Source: Anaerolineae bacterium (lineage in GTDB: Bacteria > Chloroflexota > Anaerolineae > Promineifilales > Promineifilaceae). From it: 64,000 bases of DNA. The notes under the pieces were generated by a model. That model made no database searches, was not told where the DNA came from, and worked only from the letters and a program-made list of their open reading frames with translations. The position numbers were made by a program, and so were the translations under genes. Positions 44,601 through 52,564 of the stretch are shown one piece after another. The first letter of the stretch is position 1. Every line of letters starts with the position of its first letter. The stretch covers positions 310,001 through 374,000 of the forward strand of contig JAUIAP010000001.1 of assembly GCA_030425205.1 (NCBI GenBank). The letters run 5' to 3'.

Positions 44601-45181
44601 GCATTGTCATTCGCAACGGTGAAGCCGATATTGGCACCGCCCGGCGCACCCGCTTCCCCGTAGTTCTCACCCCAATTGCCCCCAACGGCAACCTTGCCCT
44701 CATAACTACCAGCGGGCAGCGCGGTCGTCGAAAAGGTGTAAACGCCATCTCCATCGGGGTCTTCAAGCAGCGTTTGCCAACAGTCAGGCGCCCAATCGCC
44801 GGGATTGCCTGAATCATCTAGCGCAGTATCTGTACACCCAATTTCGCTGTTAAAGTTGCCGGGCAGGTTGGCAAAAATGCGGTTGACATTGTCGGCTAAA
44901 TAGCCAGTCGCATGGTTGTAAATAAATGTCACGGTGGTGTCGCCAGCGAGCGTGAGCGGGGCAACGGCGGCAACCGTCGTGCCATCATCAAGCGCAACGC
45001 CGTATTCATATTCACCAGCAGGCAGTGCAATTTCACCAATCCAAAGTTGGTGAGTGTCGTTAAATGACAGTGCGGCCTCAGTGGGCAGACCTGTCAGCGT
45101 GACGGTCGCAGGCTGCTGTGCAGCAACCACACCAACCATAAGTAGCATGAGGAGCAATAGTAGGGTACGCAGAAATTTCAT
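41663..45181 (-). CDS. Pullulanase-type alpha-1,6-glucosidase, surface anchored
   Basis: 1172 aa. Signal peptide (MKFLRTLLLLLMLLMVGVVAA). N-terminal starch-binding and CBM48-like beta modules (about residues 25-400) come before the GH13 catalytic barrel. Catalytic residues: nucleophile Asp in VDGFRFDLMGHH, acid/base Glu in YVYGEGWDFGE and Asp in VSAHDNETLFD. VVYNHTNSAG is GH13 region I. A C-terminal beta domain and a membrane helix (LISALCIVGLAVMISLIFLG) anchor it. The order matches PulA-type debranching enzymes that cut alpha-1,6 links in pullulan, amylopectin or glycogen. It may act with the GH44 enzyme in polymer use. Confidence 0.92.
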   Translation of the reverse strand: MKFLRTLLLLLMLLMVGVVAAQQPATVTLTGLPTEAALSFNDTHQLWIGEIALPAGEYEYGVALDDGTTVAAVAPLTLAGDTTVTFIYNHATGYLADNVNRIFANLPGNFNSEIGCTDTALDDSGNPGDWAPDCWQTLLEDPDGDGVYTFSTTALPAGSYEGKVAVGGNWGENYGEAGAPGGANIGFTVANDNAAITFNWNSETKVLTIESEGAPKGNLSELGAYWVTADTILVNEAAENQFELHFSADSSLQVGESGVTGGTSYPLTHTEELSAAALQKFPHLARLTRLQIPAEAVAETDALLRGQLVVSATDPAGNPVTATGVQVAGVLDELYRYDGELGLSFAEDKTPTFRLWAPTAQAVRIQFATDPASLSGIDSDVSARGFDMVRDNQTGVWSHTGDAQFYGGYYIYEVDVYVPSELAVVTNYVTDPYSHSLSANSTRSQIIDLNDPDLAPAGWATVQKPTLEAFEDIVLYELHVRDFSISDESVPEAERGTFKAFTHPDSAGMRHLSAIAAAGVSHLHLLPVFDIATIEEVRDEQKAPLLRLLESFPRDSAQQQNAVNLLRDADGFNWGYDPYHYTVPEGSYSTNPNGTTRIVEFREMVQSLNEDAGMRVVMDVVYNHTNSAGQAEKSVLDRIVPGYYHRLNSRGKVENSTCCANTATEHVMMRKLMVDSIVTWATQYKVDGFRFDLMGHHMVEDMRAVREALDALTLEKDGVNGAAIYVYGEGWDFGEVQGGQRGANATQTRVGGLGIGTFNDRIRDGVRGGNPFGGWQEQGFATGLLTNPNAEADSPAVMENNLTKFADWIRVGLTGNLADYLLVDRNGNTVTGREIDYNGAPTGYTTDPQEVINYVSAHDNETLFDAIQYKVPVGMSTADRAKTQMFALDLVMLGQGIPFFHAGSDLLRSKSMDRDSYNSGDWFNRIDWTYQDNNWATGLPIADKNEANWPIIAPLLANESIAPTPEDIAATRDHFRRMAQVRQDSPLFRLRSAEEVQNRLQFHNTGAEQLPGLIVMSLSDDGDVRIDPNYNKIVVLFNSRNTDVTFTVEELADAEMFLHPLLAASSRDTWLNAQFNAGTFTVPALTTTIFVQAGDANTVLEPDLPIGSLAALSGSETQAADLGDSSMFDAGSLTGTLTALISALCIVGLAVMISLIFLGILGVNSLTSESDD

Positions 45182-45483
45182 TTTCTTCTCCGAAATAAAT
45201 TATCTCTATCTGCCAGATTGTACCGAATATCTCGCACATAAACTGTCCGATTACTGGCGACTTGCCTGTGCCGAATTCGTTCGTGTCATGAAGTTTGCGC
45301 TTAGTGCGTGATGCGTATCCAGTTCACGCACCACGTCTAAACCAGCCATTCTTTAAGAAACGCTTTACGTAACAGGTCTTTGCGTCCTGAACGGTTTATG
45401 CGAGAATGATACGAAATGGCGAGATGATGTTTTGGGCAATCATAATCTCAAAACACGCTCGCTTGAAAATCTGGTAGATTCAA
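45182..45483. other. Intergenic region with no recognisable feature
   Basis: The 302 bp between the divergent pullulanase and pheA genes must hold both promoters, but I could not place a convincing -35/-10 pair. There is no repeat from the families described here and no ORF with coding character. Confidence 0.5.
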
Positions 45484-46320
45484 ATGACCCAAATTATCGC
45501 ATTTCAAGGCGTTCCCGGCGCCTATTCACAACAGGCGTGCCGCCAATACTTCGGCAACGATGTCAACACCCTGCCCTGCCAATCATTCAACGATATGTTT
45601 ATGGCACTCCATCGTGGCGAGGTCACAAATATCATGTTGCCCATCGAAAACTCAGTCGCGGGAACGGTATCAACCGCATACGACACCCTTTCCAACCACG
45701 ATTTTCGTGTTCAGGGAGAGGAGATCGTCAAGGTGCGCCACTGTCTGGTTGCACCACATGGGCTGAAGCTGGAGGATGTCAAAAAGGCAAAGTCCCACTG
45801 GCAAGCGTTGGCACAATGTCAAGGGACGCTGCACCGCATGGGAATCGAAGAGGTAAATCATCTCGACACGGCGGGGGCGGCAAAGGAAGTTGCGGAATTA
45901 CAAGAGCCAGATACAGCTGCAATATCGAGCGAGCTGGCGGCCGATCTCTATGGTCTGAACATTTTGGCGCGTGATTTACAGGATTCGCTGAATAACTACA
46001 CGCGCTTTTTTGTGATCGGCCGAGAAGATGCCCCGCGTGGTGAACGCAACAAAACATCGATCATTTTTGTGACACGCAACGACAACAAGCCGGGTGCACT
46101 CTATCGGGTCTTGGGTGAGCTTGAGAACAATGGGATCAACATGACCAAGCTCGAATCACGACCGCGTCAGAATATCGCGTGGCACTATCGCTTTTTTGTC
46201 GATTTTGAGGGGCATGAAGACGATGAGAATGTGCAGGCGGCACTGACCGGAATTTTGCGCCATACATCATCGTTGAAGATTTTGGGGTCTTATCCCGCCA
46301 AAGCTCTCAATGGGGGTTAG
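45484..46320 (+). CDS. pheA: Prephenate dehydratase
   Basis: 278 aa, monofunctional PheA. The PDT domain has AFQGVPGAYSQQAC, PIENSVAGTVSTAYD and the catalytic TRF motif in NNYTRFFVIG. The ACT domain follows with KPGALYRVLGELENNGINMT and the ESRP phenylalanine-binding motif (KLESRPRQN). It converts prephenate to phenylpyruvate in phenylalanine synthesis and should be feedback inhibited by Phe through the ACT domain. No chorismate mutase domain is fused. Confidence 0.95.
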   Translation: MTQIIAFQGVPGAYSQQACRQYFGNDVNTLPCQSFNDMFMALHRGEVTNIMLPIENSVAGTVSTAYDTLSNHDFRVQGEEIVKVRHCLVAPHGLKLEDVKKAKSHWQALAQCQGTLHRMGIEEVNHLDTAGAAKEVAELQEPDTAAISSELAADLYGLNILARDLQDSLNNYTRFFVIGREDAPRGERNKTSIIFVTRNDNKPGALYRVLGELENNGINMTKLESRPRQNIAWHYRFFVDFEGHEDDENVQAALTGILRHTSSLKILGSYPAKALNGG

Positions 46321-46361
46321 TGGTGCCAGCTTGGCTTAAAAAGATGGCAACCACTTGTCAC

Positions 46362-47144
46362 TTATTCCATCGTTTCATTCAGTCGAACAGGTTTAACAGG
46401 GGCAGGTTGCTCCAATAGTGCGAGCGTTGCGTTGAGAACGCGCAGTTGTTGGGCAACGTCATGAGGTGCGCCGATGGTGGCACCGCGCATCAGTTGCGTG
46501 AAGGTGGCACGGGGCGGCGCAGTGACGCGCGTGCGACCTGCGTTCCAACTCGTCAGCGTAGTGGCAATGCCGTTCATTTCGAGTGCGCGTGCGATCAGTC
46601 CCACGGACTGAGAGCAGATCGGTCAGGACGGGACGAGCAGTGCGCCATCGGCCTGCTCCATTTCCACAACATCCAAGATAGCTGGAATCGTCTCATCTAA
46701 CACCTGCGAAATGTCGGGTTGATAGCCCATCGCAAAGATCATGTTGTTGGTCAATGCGCCAATTTTGCCATCCTCGACCATTTTTTGCAGATGGCGCAGC
46801 GGGACGAGCACTTGTGGATCAGCGTTGACAGCGGTGTGGTCGTAGTGCGTATGGGAATAGGCGATTTGGTCGAGTGGCGTGTGGCTAGGGACGGAGCGAA
46901 TGGCATAGTCGCCGAGATCGTTTTCCGCATCGAATGGCGGTTGAGATGCGGGGAGATAGCCGCCGGCGGTTGAGATAAGGATGAGACGACTGCTGGCAAG
47001 ATCGATCGGATCACCAGCAGGGGCGACTTTGTTGTTGGGCTTGTTGTAAATGCTCCAATCCGTTTGGCCTGTTGCATTGTAGTGGGCAAGCCAGCCGCTT
47101 TGGAATTCGGTTTCCCACTGGGGGCGATTTTCTAAAATTTGCAT
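46362..47144 (-). CDS. Selenoprotein of the glycine/sarcosine/betaine reductase GrdB-like family (UGA = Sec174)
   Basis: 260 aa if the in-frame TGA at 46625-46623 is read as selenocysteine. Upstream of it the frame ends ...EQADGALLVPS. Directly after it the same frame continues PICSQSVGLIARALEMNG to a TAA at 46362. The result is a Sec174-Pro-Ile-Cys177 UxxC redox motif, exactly where GrdB-type selenoproteins carry Sec. A SECIS-like hairpin sits at 46595-46611. The start at 47144 (MQILENRPQWETEF) fits the family; an ATG at 47195 would add 17 residues. Single-gene members of this family occur without the glycine-reductase complex and their substrate is unknown. A naive gene caller would split this into two ORFs. 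Confidence 0.88.
46595..46611 (-). promoter_or_regulatory. Bacterial SECIS element within the selenoprotein mRNA
   Basis: Read on the minus strand: TCAGTCC (46611-46605), apical loop GTG, GGACTGA (46601-46595): seven perfect base pairs. The loop starts 19 nt after the UGA, within the roughly 16-37 nt window for SelB-binding hairpins, and its first two bases are GU as required. Confidence 0.8.
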
Positions 47145-47286
47145 ATTTGCAATGTTGCCAGCAAGCCTATGGTAACCGTTGGCAACTTGATACATTTGCT
47201 AGAGAATGATGGAGATCGGCCGATTTCTCTACCCATCTGCCTGTATTCTGGTAAGTTAGGTGCAATCATAATCAGAGGACGAACGA

Positions 47287-48273
47287 ATGTTATTAGCTGG
47301 TGACATCGGTGGTACAAAGACAATACTTGCGCTATTTGATCCTGAGAACGACCCCAATCAACCATTACAAGAGCGTCGCTTTTCGAGTCATGATTACGCT
47401 AGTTTAGAAGCGATCATCCGCGAATATCTTACTGATATTGCTGTAGAGGTCGATGCGGCGGCATTTGGCGTGGCGGGGCCAGTGACAGATGGACACGCGC
47501 AAATCACAAATTTGCCGTGGGAGATGGACGAGGAAACTTTATCGGCCGAATGTAATCTCCCGCGTGTCAAGCTTGTCAATGACTTGGTCGCAACGGCCAG
47601 TGCCGTTCCCCATCTCGCCACAACAGATTTGGAAACGTTGAATATCGGCGAGCGTGTCGAGACTGGAACGATTGCCGTGATTGGTCCGGGAACGGGCTTG
47701 GGGATGGCATTTTTGACGTGGAACGGGACACGCTATCAAGCGTACCCATCAGAAGGTGGTCATTCTGCGTTTTCGCCATCCAGCGAATTCGAGCTTGAAC
47801 TGCTGCGCTATCTGTTCAAAAAGTTTAACGGCCATGTCAGCACGGAACGGGTCGCATCGGGTTCGGGCATCCCCAACATCTATGGCTATTTCAAAGAGGC
47901 AGGCTATGCCAGCGAACCACAATGGTTAGCAGATGCACTTGCGGAGGCAGATGATCCGACCCCGATCATTGTCGAAAATGCACAGGGCGAGAATTCCGAC
48001 GATTTGTGCGTGCTGACGTTGGACACGTTTGTGAGCATTCTTGGGGCAGAATCGGCCGATGTTGCCCTCACCTATCTTGCAACTGGCGGTGTCTATCTCG
48101 CGGGGGGCATCCCTCCCCGCATCCTTGACACCCTAAAAAGCGAACATTTCTATCGCCCATTCGTTACAAAAGGGCGTTTTTCAAACATGATGAAGCGCAT
48201 CCCCGTGCACGTCGTTCTCAATCCAAAGACAGCATTATTAGGCGCAGCACGGGTGGGGATAACACTGCTGTAG
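47287..48273 (+). CDS. glk: Glucokinase
   Basis: 328 aa ROK-unlike, Glk/GlcK-family fold (COG0837). GDIGGTKTILALFD binds phosphate, GVAGPVTDG, NLPWEMDEETL and VKLVNDLVATA form the sugar site, with the catalytic Asp in VND. IGPGTGLGMAFL and SEGGHSAFSP are family hallmarks. It phosphorylates glucose with ATP. It precedes gnd and pgk on the same strand, a small block of central carbon genes. The upstream gap carries the only clearly intergenic TCGGCCGA octamer (47216). Confidence 0.94.
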   Translation: MLLAGDIGGTKTILALFDPENDPNQPLQERRFSSHDYASLEAIIREYLTDIAVEVDAAAFGVAGPVTDGHAQITNLPWEMDEETLSAECNLPRVKLVNDLVATASAVPHLATTDLETLNIGERVETGTIAVIGPGTGLGMAFLTWNGTRYQAYPSEGGHSAFSPSSEFELELLRYLFKKFNGHVSTERVASGSGIPNIYGYFKEAGYASEPQWLADALAEADDPTPIIVENAQGENSDDLCVLTLDTFVSILGAESADVALTYLATGGVYLAGGIPPRILDTLKSEHFYRPFVTKGRFSNMMKRIPVHVVLNPKTALLGAARVGITLL

Positions 48274-48340
48274 AAAATACTTTCGTCTATTTATCACGAC
48301 AACGGGCTATTATTTATTGCCCGCACACTTAGGAGCAAAA

Positions 48341-49255
48341 ATGGAAATCGCAATCGTTGGACTTGGCAAAATGGGCAGCAATATGGCGAAACGACTGCTG
48401 CAAGGCGGTCATCGTGTCATCGTCTCTGACCTCAATGAGATGGCAATCGCAGAAGCTGTTGCAGCGGGTGCAGTTGGCGCGGAATCACTTGAAGATTTGT
48501 GCGGCAAGTTTGAAAATACGCCGCGAGCAGTTTGGGTGATGGTTCCATCGGGCAAGCCAACCGAAAGCGTGATTGGCAAGCTAAAAGAGTCTCTTGATGA
48601 AGGAGATATTCTGATCGACGGTGGCAACAGCAACTATAAAGAAACGAAACGACGGGGTGATGAACTTGCGATCTCCGGAATTGACATGGTGGATGTTGGC
48701 ACAAGCGGTGGCGTTTGGGGGCTGGAACAAGGGTATAGCATGATGGTGGGTGGCTCCGATGCAGCGGTCGCACACGTGCGCCCAGCGCTTGAAACGCTCG
48801 CACCCGGTGCAGAGATGGGCTGGGGGCATGTCGGGCCGCGCTCCTCTGGTCACTATGTCAAAATGGTGCATAACGGTATCGAATATGGCATGATGCAGGC
48901 TTATGCCGAAGGGTTCGACATTCTACATGCAAAGAAAGAGTTTGAACTTGACATGCACCAAATCGCTGAAATTTGGCGCTTTGGCAGCGTAATTCGTTCA
49001 TGGCTGCTCGACTTGACAGCAATTGCGTTAGACGGCAACGCCGAATTGGACGACCTCGAAGGGTTTGTTAACGACAGCGGTGAAGGTCGTTGGACGGTGC
49101 AAGATTCGATCGATCTCGCCGTTCCCGCCCCTGTGATCACATTGGCCTTGCAAATGCGCTTCGCCAGCCGCGACAACGAGAAGTATTGGGCGAAAATGTT
49201 GGCAGCGATGCGCAACCAGTTTGGTGGTCACGCAGTTGTCAAAGCGGAAGATTAG
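48341..49255 (+). CDS. gnd: 6-phosphogluconate dehydrogenase, short NAD-type
   Basis: 304 aa from ATG 48341, with AGGAG eight to ten bases upstream; a TTG at 48317 is in frame. IVGLGKMGSNMAKRL cofactor loop, DGGNSNYKET, GTSGGVWGLEQGYSMMVGG and the catalytic HYVKMVHNGIEYGMMQA. About 300 residues instead of 470 places it in the short, usually NAD+-specific class that lacks the second helical half. It oxidatively decarboxylates 6-phosphogluconate to ribulose-5-phosphate. Confidence 0.93.
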   Translation: MEIAIVGLGKMGSNMAKRLLQGGHRVIVSDLNEMAIAEAVAAGAVGAESLEDLCGKFENTPRAVWVMVPSGKPTESVIGKLKESLDEGDILIDGGNSNYKETKRRGDELAISGIDMVDVGTSGGVWGLEQGYSMMVGGSDAAVAHVRPALETLAPGAEMGWGHVGPRSSGHYVKMVHNGIEYGMMQAYAEGFDILHAKKEFELDMHQIAEIWRFGSVIRSWLLDLTAIALDGNAELDDLEGFVNDSGEGRWTVQDSIDLAVPAPVITLALQMRFASRDNEKYWAKMLAAMRNQFGGHAVVKAED

Positions 49256-49296
49256 TCGGCAGTCAGCAGTAAAACTGTTATCTGTTGACTGGGAAT

Positions 49297-50145
49297 ATGT
49301 TAACGACAGACCAAGCGATCACCGACATCTGGCCGCGCGGGCGTGCGCTACTTGAACTGGTTCTAAATCAGGAAGAGCGCGGCGTGAGGTCGCTGCTTGC
49401 GCCAAAAGGTAGTGCAGCGGCCTATTACAATTTGCACGGAATGGTTGGGTTAGAGGTGTTATTAAAGACGCTTTTCGGCCGATCCCAAGTCGGTCTCACC
49501 CAAGCGATTCCAACACAGCAAGATAGGCTGATCTTCTTTGAGTTTGTTTGGTTTGACCCTGAACATGAGCAAGAGGTCTATCAACCGAAAGATACAGTTA
49601 GCTTGAGCATGGAGCGGGTTCGCAAGGCGTGGCGCGTGGTGGACATCAATCCATCCAGTTTGAGCCATTGGGTGACCAGTGCGATGGCGCGGGGACTGTT
49701 AACAGAGGAGCGCGAGAAAAATGGGGGAACATTGCCGCAGTCTGCGGACGTTCTGCCCCTAGCCTTCCTCGCAGGGCAGATGAAACTGCCAATTCGCGCG
49801 GCTGGCATGAAAGATGATGTTGAGCGACAGCTACTGCCGATGTTACAAAATCAGGGCTTTGGCGCACTCGCGCTCGTCAATGCGCGCAAATTGTGGCGTG
49901 ATTTCGTCAAACGTAAGCCGCCACGTATTAATGAAAACACACAGAAACTATGGGCGGCAGCCGTCACAGAAATAATGGCGGAGCAGGCACATGTTGAAGT
50001 GACTCAGGCAGCAATTGCCAAACTGTATGGCGTCCCATTAGCCAAGCTGTTTACCCCGATCCGCGAAATTCGCACGACATTGGGGATAGCCGCAGCCGAC
50101 GAACGCTATTCACCGATTTTGAATTTGATGGTCATGACAAAATAG
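49297..50145 (+). CDS. Uncharacterised helical protein between gnd and pgk
   Basis: 282 aa from ATG 49297. Soluble, no signal, no membrane helix and no motif recognised. Starts MLTTDQAITDIWPRGRALLEL and has alternating hydrophobic helices; residues 100-145 (VSLSMERVRKAWRVVDINP) are basic and might bind nucleic acid, but no helix-turn-helix is convincing. Its place in the sugar-metabolism block, 11 bp before pgk, suggests co-expression. Confidence 0.7.
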   Translation: MLTTDQAITDIWPRGRALLELVLNQEERGVRSLLAPKGSAAAYYNLHGMVGLEVLLKTLFGRSQVGLTQAIPTQQDRLIFFEFVWFDPEHEQEVYQPKDTVSLSMERVRKAWRVVDINPSSLSHWVTSAMARGLLTEEREKNGGTLPQSADVLPLAFLAGQMKLPIRAAGMKDDVERQLLPMLQNQGFGALALVNARKLWRDFVKRKPPRINENTQKLWAAAVTEIMAEQAHVEVTQAAIAKLYGVPLAKLFTPIREIRTTLGIAAADERYSPILNLMVMTK

Positions 50146-50156
50146 GAAATGAGAAA

Positions 50157-51356
50157 ATGGCAAAGAAAACAGTAAAAGACGTAGAACTCAAAGGGAAGCG
50201 CGTGTTAATGCGTGCAGATTTTAATGTGCCGCTGGATGATGGCACGATCACGGACAATTCGCGCATCGTGGCGGCATTGCCGACGATTGAATATATCTTA
50301 GGGCAAGCACCAAAAGCCCTTATTTTGATGTCACATGTCGGACGGCCAAAATCGGCCGATGACACCCAATTCAGCACCAAGCCAATCGCGGACGAATTAA
50401 GCAAATTGCTTAATACTGACGTGATTCATGTCAATGGCGTTGTTGGTGATGACGTACAACAAGCGGTTGAGAATGCGCCTGCTGGCTCCGTTCTCCTGCT
50501 CGAAAACACCCGTTACGAAGCGGGAGACACCAAAAACGATGCTGCACTTTCGGAGAAGTTTGCGGCACTGGGCGATCTTTATGTGAATGACGCATTCGGC
50601 ACCGCCCATCGCGCCAATGCCAGCACGGAAGGGGTTGCACAGGCAATCAAGGCAAAAGGTGGGGCGGCCGTTGCAGGTTTCCTGATCGGCAAAGAACTGG
50701 ATGCATTGGGGGCGGCCGTCGAAAATCCCGACCATCCCTACATCGCCATTATGGGTGGTGCCAAGATCAGCGACAAAATCCAGCTTATCGACAATGTGCT
50801 TGAAAAGGCGGATAAGGTCCTGATTGGAGGCGGGATGGCAAATACCTTCCTTGCGGCGCAGGGGCATCCGATGGGCAAATCGCTGGTCGAGGAAGCCGCC
50901 ATCCCAGAAGCGAAACGCCTCATGAAACAGTTTGGCGATCGGCTTGTGCTGCCTGTCGATGTGGCGATTGCGGATGAATTTTCGGCCGATGCAAAAGGTG
51001 ATCTGCGCAAGGTCCATAACATCCCGCATGACAAGATGGCACTCGACATCGGTCCCGGCACGATGGAGCTTTTTGAAGAGATCCTTGAAGATGCAGCATT
51101 AGTGATTTGGAATGGTCCAATGGGTGTCTTTGAGTTTGAAAATTTCTCGCATGGTACGTTTGGCATTGCGCACATCTTGGCCGATGCCGTCGAAAATGGC
51201 GCAACGGTCATCATTGGTGGTGGCGACTCGGCCGCAGCCGTCCGCGAGGCTGGTTTGACTGACCAGATGAGCCATGTTAGCACGGGTGGCGGCGCGAGTT
51301 TGGAACTATTGGAAGGCAAGACGCTTCCCGGTATTGCGGCACTGGATGATAAGTAG
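50157..51356 (+). CDS. pgk: Phosphoglycerate kinase
   Basis: 399 aa. Substrate-side RADFNVPLDDGTITDNSRI, MSHVGRPKSADD, LLENTRYEAGDTKND and the ATP-side GGAKISDKIQLIDNVLEKAD, WNGPMGVFEFENF and GGGDSAAAVREAGL are all present. Reversible phosphotransfer between 1,3-bisphosphoglycerate and ADP in glycolysis and gluconeogenesis. Three TCGGCCG-type sequences are embedded, two of them full octamers. Confidence 0.97.
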   Translation: MAKKTVKDVELKGKRVLMRADFNVPLDDGTITDNSRIVAALPTIEYILGQAPKALILMSHVGRPKSADDTQFSTKPIADELSKLLNTDVIHVNGVVGDDVQQAVENAPAGSVLLLENTRYEAGDTKNDAALSEKFAALGDLYVNDAFGTAHRANASTEGVAQAIKAKGGAAVAGFLIGKELDALGAAVENPDHPYIAIMGGAKISDKIQLIDNVLEKADKVLIGGGMANTFLAAQGHPMGKSLVEEAAIPEAKRLMKQFGDRLVLPVDVAIADEFSADAKGDLRKVHNIPHDKMALDIGPGTMELFEEILEDAALVIWNGPMGVFEFENFSHGTFGIAHILADAVENGATVIIGGGDSAAAVREAGLTDQMSHVSTGGGASLELLEGKTLPGIAALDDK

Positions 51357-51370
51357 TCCATTTGCCCAGT

Positions 51371-51422
51371 GTTGCCAACTTTTGAACGCTGTTATTGCCA
51401 GCGTTCAAAAGAAGTTGGCAAC
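51371..51422 (+). promoter_or_regulatory. Long bulged inverted repeat between pgk and the WecA-type gene
   Basis: GTTGCCAACTTTTGAACGCTG (given here only as 51371-51391) is inverted at 51399-51422 with a single 3-nt bulge and a 7-nt loop. No T-run follows, so it is not a classical intrinsic terminator. It covers any start codon before 51432. Confidence 0.7.
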
Positions 51423-51431
51423 GCCTACAGC

Positions 51432-52475
51432 GTGATTTATCTTCTGATCTTTCTGCTGCCACTGCTGGTCGCGGCCGCACTTGTGCCTGTCGCACGCTGG
51501 CTTTCGCAGCAATTAGGGATCGTCGCCGTGCCGGGTGGGCGACGCAAGCATCAGGGATTGCTCCCCAAATTGGGGGGCATCCCTATTTTTTTTGGCTATC
51601 TGGTCGGCATTTTGCTGATCTACTGGCAACTGCCTCCGTTAGACAATCGACTGCCATTGCGGGGGGTGATTCTTGGGACGATTGTTGTCTTTGTCGGCGG
51701 ATTGCTCGATGATCGCTTTGATTTGGCGCCACGCTGTCAATTCCTGCTGCAATTTGTGGCAGCCATCATTGCAAACTATCACATCGCGTTTCTTGAGAGA
51801 ATCTCAAATCCATTTGGGGGATCGGCCGATTTGTTCCTCTTCCAAATCACGCCAACGGAAATCATCTTTGCCACCCCCGTCGCATGGGCAATTACAATCT
51901 TCTGGATAATGGGCATGATGAACGCAATTAACTGGCTTGACGGGCTCGATGGCCTCGCAGCTGGCGTTGGCACCATTGCCTGCACCGTTTTTGCCCTACA
52001 CGGCTTTCTCAACTTAGGTCAAACGACCATCGCCGCCTTCCCACTGGCCCTCGCTGGCGCACTACTTGGCCTGCTCTTTTTTAACTTCGCGCCCGCTCGC
52101 ATCTTTCTCGGATCGGCCGGTGTCTATATCCTCAGCTATAACATCGCCACACTCTCTTTTCTTGCCCCCGCAAAATTCGCCACGCTCCTGCTTGTCCTCG
52201 CCCTGCCCCTACTCGACGGCCTCTGGCGCATCATCGACCGTATGCGACACGGGCGCAATCCGTTTAGCGGAGATCGCGGCCACTTGCATTTTATGCTCGC
52301 CGACTCTGGCTGGCCGACACAACGAATCGTTTTAACTTATTACGCCATTGCCATTATGCTGGGTGCAGTCGCCCTATTTGCGCCGAGTGGCCTAATTAAG
52401 TTTGGCGTGCTGGCAGTATTGGGGGTGGTGATTCTCGGTTTTTTGGTTTGGTATAGTGGACGCAAGTCACGCTGA
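51432..52475 (+). CDS. WecA/TagO/MraY-type undecaprenyl-phosphate sugar-1-phosphate transferase
   Basis: 347 aa from a GTG at 51432; an earlier GTG at 51369 would be inside the inverted repeat. About ten membrane helices. Family residues: RRKHQGLLPKLGGI near residue 38, GGLLDDRFDL, the catalytic NWLDGLDGLAAGVG and the HIH-like SGDRGHLHFMLADSG. It transfers a sugar-1-phosphate (often GlcNAc-1-P) to undecaprenyl phosphate on the cytoplasmic side, starting synthesis of a cell-envelope polymer. The exact sugar cannot be told. Confidence 0.88.
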   Translation: MIYLLIFLLPLLVAAALVPVARWLSQQLGIVAVPGGRRKHQGLLPKLGGIPIFFGYLVGILLIYWQLPPLDNRLPLRGVILGTIVVFVGGLLDDRFDLAPRCQFLLQFVAAIIANYHIAFLERISNPFGGSADLFLFQITPTEIIFATPVAWAITIFWIMGMMNAINWLDGLDGLAAGVGTIACTVFALHGFLNLGQTTIAAFPLALAGALLGLLFFNFAPARIFLGSAGVYILSYNIATLSFLAPAKFATLLLVLALPLLDGLWRIIDRMRHGRNPFSGDRGHLHFMLADSGWPTQRIVLTYYAIAIMLGAVALFAPSGLIKFGVLAVLGVVILGFLVWYSGRKSR

Positions 52476-52483
52476 TATTAACC

Positions 52484-52492
52484 TGCTATAAT
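52484..52492 (+). promoter_or_regulatory. Extended -10 promoter candidate for radA
   Basis: TGCTATAAT, the same extended -10 form as upstream of hslO. No good -35 is seen 17 bp upstream. It lies 73 bp before the radA start. Confidence 0.5.
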
Positions 52493-52564
52493 TGGACAAA
52501 CGTTCTATAAAATGAGTGTCCAACAGGTCTAATAACAACCGTTGGTAACTCACATCACATAAAT

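Noticed and set aside
46362-46604. Separate 80-aa ORF downstream of a 190-aa ORF
   Set aside because: Both are in one frame and separated only by the TGA interpreted as selenocysteine; the junction restores a family motif.
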